From contig CM077642.1 in NCBI GenBank assembly GCA_039704465.1, positions 1 to 60,000 of the forward strand: a DNA stretch of 60,000 nt. The letters run 5' to 3'. This stretch comes from Plasmodiophora brassicae. Its lineage: Eukaryota; Endomyxa; Phytomyxea; Plasmodiophorida; Plasmodiophoridae. The notes under the pieces were generated by a model. It did no database searches and was not told the DNA's origin. It saw only the letters and a program-made list of their open reading frames with translations. This document shows positions 35,035-49,900 of the stretch, in pieces (position 1 is the first letter of the stretch; each line of letters starts with the position of its first letter). A program made the translations under genes and the position numbers.

Positions 35035-38000
35035 TTATAAACTAAACATAATATTAGGTAGACCATTATACAAGATCAAAAAACTAGAAACAATTATAAT
35101 CAAACTAATAGATACTGGGAGAAACGACTTTCAACCTAACTGCATTAATTGAGGACAAGTAAGAAAATTTTCTTCTTTAAGAAACTGTACATGATAATTA
35201 CTTATCATACAGCTTCACTCACATACTTCCTAAAATAAAAAAATAAATTAAAAAAAAATAATAACACTAAAACTAATCTTTTTTTAAAAATATATTCCAA
35301 TTTAAATCAAAAAAACAACACAAAAGAACAATTCTTTTAATGGATTGATTTAATATAACATCTGCTCATTTATTAAATTTAAAATATTTCGCTAAAATAG
35401 ACAACTAACCAATACAATTAAAATAAACATAATTGAATACAAAAATAAAGTTCCTAATGATTTGAAAAAAAAATTTTGTTAACAAATTAAACTTTCATAA
35501 TTTTTAAAGAATTATCACTATATAACATAAAAAATAATAAAAAAACTATTATCAAAATAAAGTATTTAAATAAATATTCCATTAACACATTTATAATAAG
35601 TTTCTAAATTTCAATTTTTTCTATAAAATATAAGTATATCCATTATAAAAAAACTTTTATAAACTATAATAAATTTTTTTATAAAATTAAAAAAATACTT
35701 AAGTAACAAAATATCAAAAATCTTATTTTTATACAAAAAAATATTATATGCTAGTAAACAAATATCTAAATTTTGTAAATATCCATATCTCACAAATTTT
35801 TTAATTGCTTTATTAAAAACTATCTCTTTCAATAAAGCAATTAAAAAAAACTTACCCACTTTATATATAATAATTCCAAACAATTTAACAAAACACCTAA
35901 ATACTGCACTTCTCATAAAATCTATACATGTTTTTTTGCAAAAAATATAATTGAAACAAAATTTACTAAAAACTTTAAATAAACCCCCTTTCCGTAACAC
36001 AGAAATATTCTGGTATTTGATTAATTTTATTTTCTGATTAAAATTCAATACCTGCTGTTTTAAAAAAAAAATACGATCAATAAAAGCGTTAATTAAAGTA
36101 TCCCTTATATTTTTAGAATTTAATTGAAAAACACCCAATAAAAAAGAAAAAATTATTTTCTTAATTTTCAAAGCAAACTCCTTATCACCATAAATTCCAA
36201 TTAAACAATTTTGAGTATTTCGAATATACTTAACACTAATAAATTCATGGCTATTTATCAAATTGTATTTAACCTTACCAAAACACTTCGCATAAAAGCA
36301 TTTTCGCTTTAGTTTATCTATAAAATCATCTAAAATTAATAAAAAAAAAGATCTAAATAAATCAGTTGATCTTACATTTAAATGGCAGTTATTTTCAAAC
36401 TCTAAGACTAATTTTTCAGGAAAAATTTCCCTGTTACGCAATTGAACAGTAAATACTCTTCTCCAGCTATACATAATATAAGGAAATAAAACTAACAATT
36501 CATCTTGTAAATATTTATTTACCCAATCCATTAAAACATTATAATTAAAAAATTTTAAAATTTTTTGAAAATTAAATTTTATATATCAGCGTGAAGCAAC
36601 TCAGTGAAATTTCAAAGCTTTATAGAAAAATTGATTTCCTACCGTCTGGACAATAAAACGGGTTTTTAAAAATAATTGCTTTGTTCAAATTTCCATTAAA
36701 ATTATATAAAGACTTTGTTCTATAAACGTATAAATTAAATACAATTCAATTACCTTACAACCTCCCATCTTTCATTTAATAGATCTAAATCACCATAAAA
36801 ATCTGCAATATAATTGATTTCCTAATTTCAAAAAAGTTTCTATTTTTAAACCAAAATAATATTTGTAATACTTATTTTTTACATTTCTATATTTCTGGTT
36901 GTATACAAACCACAAAAATGTTGGTTGCATTAATAAACCGGATAATAACAACTTAAATTTACCATTTTTCTTTTCTAGGTTAGATAACGTAAAAAAAGGC
37001 TCATACTTTCCTAAACAAAAAAAATCCATTTCCCCATATAACACATATAATCAATTTTTAATAAATCGAAAAAAATACATATCTTTACTACTTACACATG
37101 TATTTACTTCAACAAAAATACACAAGCACTTTTATTACAATTTCTGTGAGTCTTAGATCTTCTAAAATATATTAATTTTACTTAAACAAAAAATGTATAT
37201 CAAAACTATCTTCTGAATTCCCTTTTCTTGTTTTTGTTATTATTAAAATCCAAAAATCCTCCTTTATTCTATTTACACCTAAATACATTCAAAGTATGTA
37301 AAAGAATTTCAAGAAATTATACTTAACGTAATATATTCACTTATAGTATCCTAAAAATTTTTATTAATAAAACTTTTAACTTCTACTTATATCTATAGCT
37401 AACACCTTTATAAAATATTATTTTTTACAATTATATTATCACCTTTCCAAGTCATGATCAAACCATACTTCAAATTCTTTAATTAATAAAAAAAAACTAT
37501 TTAAAATCAATAAAATTTACATTAAATAGTCTAAACTAAATAACTTCTTATACTAAATTATGAAAATTCTTAAATTTTAGCTTAATATCAATACTCAATA
37601 TTGATACCTAAAAAATTTTTTAAGTCTATAAATAAAAAATAAACTATACGCAATGTCTTCTATCTCGCACTCATAACGTAACCTAGGGTAGGTTGCACGT
37701 ACTCAAACAAAACAAAATGAAAAAACGGAAATTTTTATACCAAACCACACCAATAATTCAACTGTCATATTAAAAACGGAAAACCATCCTCCACAAAAAA
37801 ATAAAGAAAGCAATACACACATAACAAGATATTAGTTCGAAACGCTAAAATGTAATTTTAACGTGCGCTAATTAACACATCACATGCGAGTTTCCAAGCA
37901 TTATGCGTTTCGCTGTTTTACTAAAACTAGAAAAAAATTTGCATTAAAAATTGCGTTAATACGTATTAATAATGCAATTTTTTTATTTCTTAAAAATACT

Positions 38001-40888
38001 TCTAATTAATAATGCAATAATACATTCTACAAAAAATACATCTATAGTATATACACATAATATACTATTCAATTGATGGAATGGATGCAAAATATTTTGA
38101 TACAGCAAAAATTTTTCGATTTACTAACTACTTAATTTTAGTTTTAGATATCTACGTATACTGCACTAAACCGTAACATCCATAATTATACTATAATTTT
38201 ACTTTGTAGATATTTTAATAAATTAATATAAAAATACATACGCCATAGGTTTATTTACAACAACACACTCAAATAAATTCGTATAATCAACTCTTCTTTA
38301 ATTATCTGCAACAAATTACTAAATTGAATAATCGCTAAATTAAAATATACATATGCACCTTTCAATATATATGCAACTATAATTAAATACAATTAATATA
38401 TGTTATCATACACCAACCGTTAAGAATTAACTAAATTAAGCATTTATACCTATGATTAGTGAAAAGCTCTAAATATTTAAATAATTTTTAAATACTAAAC
38501 ATTAACCAAAATATTAGCTGCCACTGCTAATACAATTATTGATAAAATACCTATTCGCCCCATATTTGAATACTCACCTAAAAAAAATAAAGCAAACGCC
38601 ATCGCTGAATATTCAACAAAATAACCCGCTACTAATTGGTAGGCTAAAATCAATTTTAATTCCTGATTTTCCCGTAAAACATGACGAACAATTTTCACTG
38701 TATCCTGCTTCAATACTATCTACTTTATCTTCGCTGCAATAACTAAATAGATTTTATTTGAAATTTTTTTAAAATAAAAATTATATTTGACAAAAAATAC
38801 CTTTTATATATATTTATTTTTAATTTAATTCTTTAAAAAAAAAGAAAATAACAATAAAAAAAATTTAATCTAGTTGCGAATTTAAATAAATACTTATCGG
38901 TATATATATTTAGTAGTAACCATTAAAAAACATCATTAAAATCTAAATCAGCCTATAATATAGACTTATCTTATATACCATCCCTGCGATATTACATACT
39001 CTATATACCAAAACATTTCAAAAACAATTGAATATTCTCTTTATAAATAAAAAAAATAACTAATCGCCAAACCTATCGTAAAATATATATATTGTATGTT
39101 ATCCACTTAGCCTATTATTAATATTTATAATCTCATTTTAGTATTATAATACAGTATATAAGTTATTTTTGAAAATCTCAATTTCTAATTTTTTTATATA
39201 TATATTAGAATAAGCAGCCTACAAAAAATACTTAAATTATAATATTACAAAATTAGCCAAATATGCTAATCACCTTAAATACGCATTATATATACTTAAA
39301 TTTTAATTTTTAAAATTAAAAACATCATCTCTGAAAATTTGTTTTCTATCAGTACTTCATAAAAAATGAAAATGAATTAAACAATTATAAATATTTATTA
39401 GCGCAATACCCCTGCTTCAGCCTCTGCTAAATCATTCGAGATGGAATTTAAAATCCCCCCAAAGAACCACAAATATTAACCACTTAATATGCAGCTCAGC
39501 TTGAAAACTCTCCGTTGAATTAAATAGAAAAACTTAAATAATTGTAACACTGCCTCCTATCATCATTTTCCTTTTTCTACTAAAAATTATTTTTATAACT
39601 TAATATCTATTTTTTTTCTCCACAGACCAATTTTCCAAGCATAAACAAAAAAAAATAATAAATATATAAATATTTTTTTTACTTAAATCAGAATCTTATA
39701 TACCTAATTTATTATTAACATAAAATTATATACACTATTACCTAAACTCAATACAAAACTAAATCTTTTTAGAAGCTATATTCTATTTACTTCATTATAT
39801 ATATAAAAACTTCCTTCTTAAGTTTTTTAACTATTTTCTATAAAAAATTTATATAAACCCAAAGTTGAAAACATATATTTTTTTATAAATACCTATACAA
39901 GTACAGACTAGCCTTCACCCCCCTGTGCACACAAAAAACAACACTTTCATTTTAAGCTAACTCTAATTTAACCGTAATTCATTAAAATATCTTTCCATAA
40001 TATAAATATTTCCTATAAAAATGTAAAACATTACATTTACATTTTCAACTATCTACAAAAAACTAATATAAATTTTAATCTAAAATATACATAAATAATA
40101 ATACTATAGCATTAAAAAATTCATAAATAATTAATATTAGCCTAGTATAACAAAAATTGATAATTAACAACAAATATCAATTTGCTAAAAACTGCACGTT
40201 TCACTTTCCAATAAACTTCAGATTATGAAATGACTATAATCGTAGATAAATCAATATACCGTAAAAAAGGAGCTCGATTTGTTTCCGCTAACGCAGAAAA
40301 AAAAAATAAAAAAAATTGTGGTCATAAATACCAACAATGTCAAAAAAAAAAATTATTCTGATGTAATATCAACTGATACAAATTAGCCGAGCCTACACAA
40401 ATTAAAACCGAAATTATAATAAAACCAATTGATACTTCATAAGAAATCATCTGTGCAGCCGCTCGTAACGAACCTAAAAACGCATATTTAGAATTACTTG
40501 ACCAACCAGCAAAAATTATACCGTAAACACCAAATGATGATATTGCAAGAATAAATAAAACACCAGTTTCTACATCCACCAAAGAACCATAATTTGTATA
40601 TGGTATTAATGATCAACTTGCTAAACTAACAACAAATGTCAACATTGGTGCTAGATTAAATAAAAATCCAGTTGCATTGGTTGGTACAACAAGCTCTTTT
40701 ACCAATAATTTTAAACCATCGGCTAAAGGCTGAAGCAATCCCCAAATACCAACAACATTAGGCCCACGTCTACGCTGCATGCTAGCCATCACTTTACGAT
40801 CTAACAATGTAAAATACGCAACAGCTATTAAAACACAAACTACTATTAATAAACTATAAATAACAATATAAATAAAATAACTAAACAT
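35035..40888 (-). CDS. nad1: NADH dehydrogenase subunit 1, split gene
   Basis: Complex I membrane subunit near the ubiquinone site (NuoH family). Exons 40888-40265, 39433-39412, 38637-38561, 37831-37671, 35152-35035; 333 residues joined. Motifs: [126 protein letters not shown] at 40888 is 29 nt after the cob stop. The invariant Asp-Leu-x-Glu-Ala-Glu quinone-site loop is on its own 22-nt exon. Junction 3/4 (NM|YLV) is placed by reading frame. Confidence 0.93.
35153..37670 (-). mobile_element. Group II intron nad1-i4 with maturase ORF
   Basis: Splits the Asp codon of RYD|QLM. Starts GUGCG. Domain V 35182-35215 (AAGCUGUAUG/GUACAGUUU). Ends GUCC. Confidence 0.85.
35566..37080 (-). CDS. Intron-encoded maturase-like protein (nad1-i4 ORF)
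   Basis: 504 codons, ATG 37080, TAA 35566, continuous only with TGA as Trp. The RT5 region reads [19 protein letters not shown] near residue 285, matching VRYADDFLIGxxGxKxxA except that YADD is NTQN. Upstream the protein is too diverged to place RT2. The C-terminal half is hydrophobic and basic and presumably contains the X domain. Ends 350 nt before domain V, so a longer untranslated part of domain IV remains. Confidence 0.7.
37832..38560 (-). mobile_element. Group II intron nad1-i3, ORF-less
   Basis: After EYSNM. Starts GGGCG. Class-2 domain V (CGC triad) 37876-37907. The expected AU end would leave the frame short by one base, so the 3' site may be one base off. Confidence 0.75.
38638..39411 (-). 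mobile_element. Group II intron nad1-i2, ORF-less
   Basis: Follows the 22-nt exon. Starts GGGUA, like cox3-i2. Domain V 38677-38710 with one mismatch in the lower stem. Ends UACC or UAC. Confidence 0.7.
39412..39433 (-). CDS. nad1: nad1 microexon 2, about 22 nt
   Basis: Encodes DLAEAEA plus one base. It restores the universal NRAPFDLxEAExELVAGY motif between exon 1 (..ETNRAPF) and exon 3 (..LVAGY). It lies 30 nt after domain V (39464-39497) and is preceded by an intron end in AAU. Confidence 0.88.
39434..40264 (-). mobile_element. Group II intron nad1-i1, ORF-less
   Basis: Between NRAPF and DLAEAE. Domain V 39464-39497 (GAGCUGCAU/UUGUGGUUC). Ends AAU. The 5' end (UUACGG) is noncanonical. 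Confidence 0.75.
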
Positions 40889-40917
40889 CTGTATGTTATA
40901 CCTCTAATACACAAAAT

Positions 40918-43900
40918 TTATAATCTAAACTGAAACGTTTCAGAACAAAATTCAGCATCCTCTATTAATGGGAATATAACTAAGAAAATAAAAAAATACA
41001 AACTAGTCGCTATTTGACCAATAATCATATAAGGAGTACACTAGAAATCTAATATTTCCGTGCCTAAAACTGTAGAAACTTATCACTAAGAATACAGCTC
41101 CAAAGAAATTTCAATAAAAAATTATTCTGAATTAAAATAATAAATTGTATAAGTTAAAAAAACAAATTATAACAGTCAAAAAAACATTAATTTACGTAAA
41201 ATAAATTTTTAAAATAACATTAAAAAAATATCAATTATTATATAATAATAAACAGATTTGAAATTTCTAATAAAACTATTATTTTTTATTTTTAAAAAAC
41301 AATTTAAATTTAAAAAAATCTATTACATTTTTAATCTTATTGGTTTCCAAGAATATACATATTCGGATATAATTTAATCCAAAAAATTCATAACCTACTT
41401 AAACAATTTACTTTTAAAGTATGCATATAAATTAAAAATTAAGTAACCACCACACCTATATGTAAGGTTATTTTTGTAATTATCCAGTTATTCTCTAAAA
41501 AGGCAAATATTTATACTTTTTAATCTATATAACTAAACAAAATCGTTATTGCCACTATATATTCAATTACTAAATTCCAATTTATACTCATACTCAACAG
41601 GTTTCCCTCCAATTCAACCTAAAATAAAAAAAACTCCAATTAAAATTCAATACATATTTTTATAAGAAGACTTAAACAGTGCACTACGTACTGAAGAAGT
41701 ACTATAAAACGGTAAAAATAATCAAACTAAAATAGATCCTAGCATAGCTATAACTCCTAACAATTTGTAGTGCACACTAGACTAATTCTAATAATCCGTG
41801 CCTCGAACCGGATAAATATCTTACAAAAAATCCGGCTCCCAAGAACAATAAATAAAAATAATAATTCTTATGCAAATTTACTTCGGTTTGCGTATAATCA
41901 TCAAAAAATTAACTCCACCTTAACTTTTAAAAAGATAATTTTTTAAACAATCTTAATTAAAACTTATAATTTCATAAAAAACCTGTATATTCTGCTATAT
42001 CATTATACCAAAATCTTTTAACAATCAATAGACTTTATAATTAATACCTATGTTCCCATTAAATTCCTTTTAATTTTTTTTGTTAGCTAATAAATTTAAA
42101 AAACAAGCTAAATATTTCCCATAACCTTTACTTAACTACATAAAATTAAATTTTCTTCATTCTAACTGAATTACGGCAAAAAATCTACAATTTCAAAAAC
42201 ATTTTTAATAGTTAGTAGATATTATGTATTTATACATTTCTACCAAAAATAGTCCATTTCATGCATACCTCTCTAAGCTTCCCACTCACTTGAAAAATTA
42301 AACTAATTCTAATAATTAAACTAATAAAAATTATCATCAATTATCTACTAATTAAACCATATACACAAAATTTATGTTTACCCCTACATTATCTTCCTAT
42401 TTTAATATCAACATTGTGTATTTTATTTCTTCCGTATCAAAATCAGACAACACTCCAGGAATTGAACGCAAAATCGCATAAAAAGGCAAAAACTACCAGT
42501 AAGTATTATTAATTTTCAACTAAAAATTCCTCTGGTTAGAACTGTACAAGCTTTTCGCAAAGCATACAGCTCTTCGTAGATTTCTCCTCTTAAATAAAAA
42601 ACTATAATACAAAATAAACATATCGTTTTACATGTTTTTAAAAACAATAAATATATTCATCAACAACACTAAAGTATCCAACGAACTCTATATTTAATGT
42701 TATACTCTACTGTATTAAAAGATTATAAACATGCAACCTAAATTCCTTTCACAATTTTTTCTTTACCTGATAACCACTTTACAATACTAAATAGCAAATA
42801 TACAATTATAATAACGTCTAATTTTCAATTGATTAACAATTAATTTTCTAATATTTAAATAAAATTAAAACAAAATACTGACATATATTCATTACTTAAT
42901 TTATTTATATAAAGCAAATATTAATTATATTTCCTCCTAACTTTAATCCTTAGTTTACCTAAACAATTAACATAATAAATCAATACGCAACCGCTTCACG
43001 TCTCAATTAAAAAATTATAATTAAATTGCACAAAATAAAAATTTACTTCTTTACTAAAATTTGTTAAACTAACATATTTTGTTCTAAAACATAAACCTAA
43101 CAATTTATAGAAATAAACTAAACCCATTAAACCGTAATCAATTAAACAAAAATCATCAAAATTTGAATATACATTTTGCACAAAAAAATTTCTATTTATA
43201 GATATAACTTTTATGTTATTAAATCAATTTTTTATACTTCTATTTAAAACTAAAAAGAAATTACAATATAAAATTAAGAAAGCACCGTCTGTACTAAAAA
43301 CTATATATAAATTATTAACACCAAATATCCAATAAAAGCATAAACTTTTAATTCAACAATAAAAACAGATAAACTCAAACAACCAACTAAAAAAAATAAT
43401 CCTAACATTTTTTCGCGTTAAAAATTCTGAAGTAAATTTAAAAAATCTAGCTAAATGTGAACTTTTTATTTTCAAAATATTTCAAAAAAATTTACAAATT
43501 AGCAAATTAATATAGACACTAATCCCTCTTAACCCATAATTATCAATCAATAAAACACTGACTAAATTTTCCTCTGAAAAAAAAAAAATCTTAAGTTTCC
43601 TTAACAAATACGTGCAAGAAGACACAAAAAATTTATTACTTACAAATTTATCAAAAAAATTGTAGTAATAAATAATTTGATCTATAACATAGAGGCGATT
43701 TCTAATATCACCGAAAAAATCTCTACTCTTATCTGGTCATAAACAATTTTGCAAATTAAAACAAATAATAAATTTTCATCTAAGCTCAACAAAACGAATA
43801 ACTGCTAAACGTAACAGTATACTCCACATTGATCATCGACCACAATACAAATCGCGCAAAATAAAGTAAATTAATTTAATATACAATCTATCAAAAAACA

Positions 43901-46900
43901 CCTTTAAAAATTTTCTACTAAAGAAAACAACATTATTTTTTACACAAGTAAATCGTTTTCTATCTCGCAAATTATTTTCCATACCTTTTTATTTTTAAAA
44001 TAAAAATTATAAAATAATTAGACCCACTTTTAAATACTTGTTCTAAAATACATATTATCACTATATCTATTAAAAATTTTAATACTTACGTATATTTATA
44101 CTTACATATTCATTTCGATATTTTATTTATTTATATCTATTAAAAATATACGATTAATTTTTGTTTCATAAAAAATATTAAAACTAAAAAATTTTGATAT
44201 CCAATTTTAAAACATTATCATTAATTTAGTGATAATAAAAATTTTTTATTAGGAATTTAATTTATTTAAAATTTAAAATCGATAAACAACCCTAAAACAA
44301 ATAAAAATTTTAAATTCTGAACCTTCAGCTATACTGCTATCATATTTATAAAAGTACGCTTATGTAACTGTAACTAAAAATTACTAAATCAAGTCCACAA
44401 ACACAAATTTAAGCACTCCATTCATACCACTCAGGAACTATATGCGTCGGCGTAACCATCGCATTAGCTTCATTTTACTAGACTTGTTTTAAAATAGTCT
44501 GCAAATAAAACTGTAAAAACTTATTAACTAAGAATACAGCTCTAAAAAAATACAAATAAAGGTTAAAAAATAAAACTTTTAATTGACATTTAACCCATGA
44601 TATGATAATCAACTCTCAAATTCATATTTCAAGAAAATTTTTTTTAGAAAATAAAAAATAATCCAGAATGTATATACGAAATAAAATAACCTCCCTGTCT
44701 GTATCTTCCGCTTTTTCATAAATTTTGAAAAAGCTCTCTTCTATCCTTAATTCTAAAAATTGATTTAACTTTACAATTAAATCCCATTTGAAAACCCGTT
44801 GTTATATTAAAATCTTTTAAACTATAGCTACATACACAATTATAACTCTAAAACAATATTATTTTCTGATTAACACTAATAAATTTCTAAAAATTTCATA
44901 CAAACATACTGCATATGAAATTAATCAAAGCTAATTAAAGCTATTTTTTTTTCATAATTTTAAAAGATTATTTCTATACTTTAATTCTCTAAATTTAATA
45001 AAAAATATCGTTCTACCAATTTACCCCCCCCCTATTAATAATTTTTTTTAAGTATATCCAGGTTACTAAGTCAATAGAATATTTCCTATGTAATTATCAG
45101 AATGCCCTAACACATTCGGAATAAAAAATACAAGTAACGACGCACCGATAAACAATAAAATCAAACTATAAATATCCTTAATATAAGAATACGGATAAAA
45201 CGGTAAATTTTCAACCCTTCAATCTACTCCCAAAGGACTACTAGAGCCTACTAAATGTAAAAGATATAGATGCACTAATGCTATCGCAGCAATAATAAAT
45301 GGAATAAGATAGTGTATAGCAAAAAATCTATTTAGAGTCGCAAACGAGTAAAGATTTATATTAAATCCTCCTCAATAAACAGTACATGGTAATTATTCAC
45401 CATACTGCTTTAAAATAAAAATACATTAGATATTATTATTCGTACCTTTAATAAACTATAACCAATTAATCTATGACAATAAACTTGACAAATTTTAATA
45501 ACACCATCTATAAAAAATAATATTCTAAATTATGTAGAGTTATTGATAAATTCTTCTATCTATATTTTTACTCGTTTATTTTTATACTTTACGGGAGTAA
45601 TACCAATAACGCAACGCTTAATTTAAATAAAATCTTTGAATTTATACTTTATAGATTCACTTATTCATCCATATCATAATAAATCATGAAAATTTTTTAC
45701 AAAATTTAACTCATAAAAGCAACTTACTTTTAAAACTAGTATTTAAGGATTTGTATATCACTAATAGTATATCATTAAAAAATATAGAACTTATATTAAA
45801 ATTTTACCAAATTTATCGATTCTTCCAATTTATATGACAGATAATGTAGTCTAATTTTGGATACTAAATTTTAATAACTATTTTTTTCAATTATAAAACT
45901 TAAATTTAATTCATTTTTTCTTTTATACTAACACAAAACAAATTCTATTTTATCAATCCACAATTTTAAATTTAATTATTTATCCTAAAAATTATACTAT
46001 TCAACTTTAACCTTTTCCTATTGATTAAATCAATGCTTTAAGTTAACTCAAAACTGCATATATCAAACAGTATTTCACACCAATTCAATAAAAAATAAAT
46101 ATTCCCACACTTATCAACACTAAAACCACCTCAAAGCCGATAAACTATTGAATTACCTATACCGGGTATCGCAGACGCTAAATTCGTTATAACGGTTGCT
46201 CCTCAAAATGACATCTGACCCCAAGGAAGAACATATCCTAAAAAAGCTGCAGCCATTGTTAATAAAAAAATGATAACCCCTGAACATCAAAGCCATTGCT
46301 TTGGATAGGAATAAGAACCATAATATAACCCTTTACCAATATGAATATATAACATAATAAAAAAAATTGACGCACCATTCGCATGAATGTACCGCAACAA
46401 CCATCCATAATTAAGACAAGTCAATAATCTACTATTGCTCTCGAAGCTGTACATACACATTTACGCGTATACAGCTTTCATAAGCGTTAAATAAAATTCC
46501 TAAAATAACAAAAATTTACAAACAATTTATACTATATAAAATATACCTAAAACTTAATTTCCAAACAAAGAATCCAAATTTAAAAAATTTCCTATCAAGA
46601 TTTTGTATATAACAAGTTGACGGGAATTGAATAACTACATTACCATCTTCATTATACACACAAGGATCAAGCCCATAATATTTACGAACCCAATTACAAT
46701 TCTGACGATGCTTAACCGCAAGAGTCAATACGCAACTTTTACGTAAAAAACCAACTATACGTTTTACTTCTAGAAAATTATCAACACACCGATATTTACT
46801 CATTAAACAATAAGTCAAAATTAAAAATCGCTTCAAAATCTCTGAATCTGGCATTAAAATGTAATAGCGATTGAATACTCCTTTACAAGTAATTGGATGA

Positions 46901-49900
46901 ACAAATTCCATTTTCTTAAGTTTATCTAAAATATCATCTACTGGAGCTAATAAAACTATGCGTTTCGCAGAAAATTGCGAAGTCAGCGCAGTATTATTTA
47001 TTTTATTTCTGAATCTTCAAATACTCAAATGTTTTTGTTTTTTAATAGTTGGCGTCAACTTTTGTATCATATGGTTTTTTACTTCAAGCTCTAACGAAAT
47101 TATTTTAGCAATAAAATCAAACTTTGATTGCTGTGCCTGACTAATTATGTGCCTAATGCCTGTGTTTAAATTTCGCTTAAAAAAAAGTGAAATAAATTTA
47201 GAATTTTCTACACCACGCCGCAATTTAGTTAGCATTAATAAAACATTTTTTGCCTCTTCACGAATAAAATATTGTTTCCAGTTTACTAAATTTAGATTCA
47301 TAGGCGAAAGTTTTTCCCCCTCACCTCTAAAAACAGATAAATAATTTCCTACCAAGCGTATAAAAAATTTCTTTACAATAGTATTTACCGTAATCAACCG
47401 ATGTCTCACATTTGAAGAGCTAAGCCCTAATTGTAAAATATTGCGCCATAAAATTTTTATCAATAAACGTTGAATACTGCTTATTACATTATGAGTTAAA
47501 TCAAAATCTTTAAAAATCCCATTAGAGTCTATTTGAGCCCTAACAGGTGGCAAAGCGGAAGAAGGCCCAATCGCACATACTTTTTTAGCGTCTTCTGCTT
47601 TAACCATACAAATTTTATACCCTAAAAATTCAATAAACCCTTTACTACAACATGCTAGTTTATTTACTCTTACAATTATGCATAAATCACTTTTTAAAAA
47701 GTGATTTATGCAGTTCTGAATAAACATAATGAACTCTTTAGATCCAACACTGCCAATCAAAATATTATCTAAACACCGAACATACTGAAAATAATTATGC
47801 GTCCTCCGCCGTGTTGCACAAAAATAAAACATAAAATAGGATTTTAAAAACCTTCTAGAAATTTTATGAATTTTTTTGAAAAACCTATGTTTGTTATTAT
47901 TAGCTATTAGTTTTATTTGATACACATTCAATAATTTAAATTTTTTTAATTTAATTCTTCCATAAAACTGTGTAATCGCCTTAACAAATGAATCTAAATG
48001 AGACAAATAAAAATTAAGCAAAAAAATCAATATTAAACTATTAGAACACATCAAAAAACTTTCATTTTGCTTCAAACAACAAGAAACCTCACTCTTTACT
48101 ATTTTTTCTATTTCTCTTCATATACGATAATCCAATATATACATTTTTAGCAGATTTGCTAAATGACCTAAATTAACACTATTAATTATAAGGTGTGCAT
48201 TGATATTTAAAAATCAACTTGTATGCAAACTTCATCCTTTTACGCATCGTAAAATAATTTGAGGCGATAAACTAATTCAATTAGATAATAAATTAAATCC
48301 TAACATCGAATTTAATAACTTAGAAACGCGATATGAATCTCAATCTAATGCATCTCGATTATTTTTTTTTAATCTAAAAAAATTAAAAGGAAAAATTAAC
48401 TTTTCCATACCTAATTTATTAAAAATAGTTACAATCCCTAATAAAATAGCTACCTCAATTATTTTAACTTTTCAATCAAAACCTTGATATTGTTTATACG
48501 AATTTACTACCTTCCATTGCTTTTTTAAGTAGCTATAGTTTCCAATTAATAGAGCCTTGCTCGTTTTTGCAAACCATACAACGGGTATTCGATCTAAAGA
48601 AAGTTTTTGATAACCAAAATTACCTCCTGCATTCAACAACACTAACCGCAACTGACATCAGGCTGTAACTAAGTTCTCACTAGAAATTATATATTCATAT
48701 AAACTATTATTATTATTTTTTTTTTCGCTTATGGCCGACTCATTTCCTTTAAAAACACTACAAACCATAAAGTTTTCACAAGCCTCCCCCGTAATACCAA
48801 AAAAAAATACAATTATCTCAAATCTTTTTAGTCCTTACTTGTGTACATATTTCTGAATTCAACGCCAATAACTGATTTATTACTAAAGTGATATGATAAT
48901 AAATTCTCTTAAAATATTCAAAAAATTTAATCCTAATACAATTAATCATCTTTACGCATAGGTCCTATTTAAAACTATACTAATTGAAATTATTTCTCTT
49001 TGACACCTCAGTACTCCAACTTCAAACTTAACCACTAAATCATACAACTATCACAGTAATAAAACATTATTTCTCTTCGAGAAATTTTTAACAAATAATT
49101 TTTTTAAATAAATTCATTATTCCTCGGATATAATGCTGAAAACCAAACGATACCCACACCATCACGCATAATATGCTCAACACTACTAAACGCCAATGCT
49201 ATGTTTGGCGTATAATGCATTGTTAAAAAAAGCCCCGACAATAATTGTATTACTAAACACATCCCAGCTAATGACCGTATAAGATAGAATTTATAAGTTC
49301 CCTTTAAAGAACTACACATTTAATTTAAACTATTTGTAGCTCAATTTATTAATTTAAATAAAATTTATTAATTTTTTATTGTAATTCTTTTGCTATATTT
49401 CTTCAAACCTACACTAAAAAATTATTATACTAAATACTATAAAATTAATAAATAACACCGAATTTAATTTATAATTAACTTAATTTAAAATCTATATTAT
49501 ATAGATTTTACCATGATATAATAATGTAGCACACGTTAATTTATAATTTTTTCGGGAATCCTTTCACAATTCAATTTAATGTACATTAATTAAATTATAA
49601 AGTAATTTTTAAATACTCTCAATCAAAAATATATTTGAAAACAAATTTATATATGCTTAGAAAATATAAATTCTAAAAAATTAACGTTTTATGATTAATT
49701 ATCCAAAAAATAATATTATTTTAAAATTATTCATTCTAAGTAATATTTGTATAAATTAAACCTGATCCAAACTTTTAAACCAAAAAATAGGATTATACAT
49801 TCAAACATATATTGCAATTACAGGTTAATTCACATACATATTTAAATCTCAATAAAAATTTCTAATTGAACTTTATTACACCAAAACTTCATAAATATGA

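Larger units (their letters stand above)
46415..49159 (-). mobile_element. Group II intron cob-i2 with maturase ORF
   Basis: After HIMRD. Starts GUGUGGGUA. Domain V 46444-46477 (AAGCUGUAU/GUACAGCUU). Largest intron in cob. Confidence 0.87.

Noticed and set aside
38495..38713. Apparent 72-codon ORF ending in nad1-like sequence
   Set aside because: Its first half is domain V and VI of intron nad1-i2, its middle is nad1 exon 3, and its tail is the start of intron nad1-i3.
49104..49319. cob starting at the ATG near 49319
   Set aside because: The residues before SLAG ([14 protein letters not shown]) are domain V and VI of intron cob-i1. The real first exon with NISYLWSFG is at 49960-49882.
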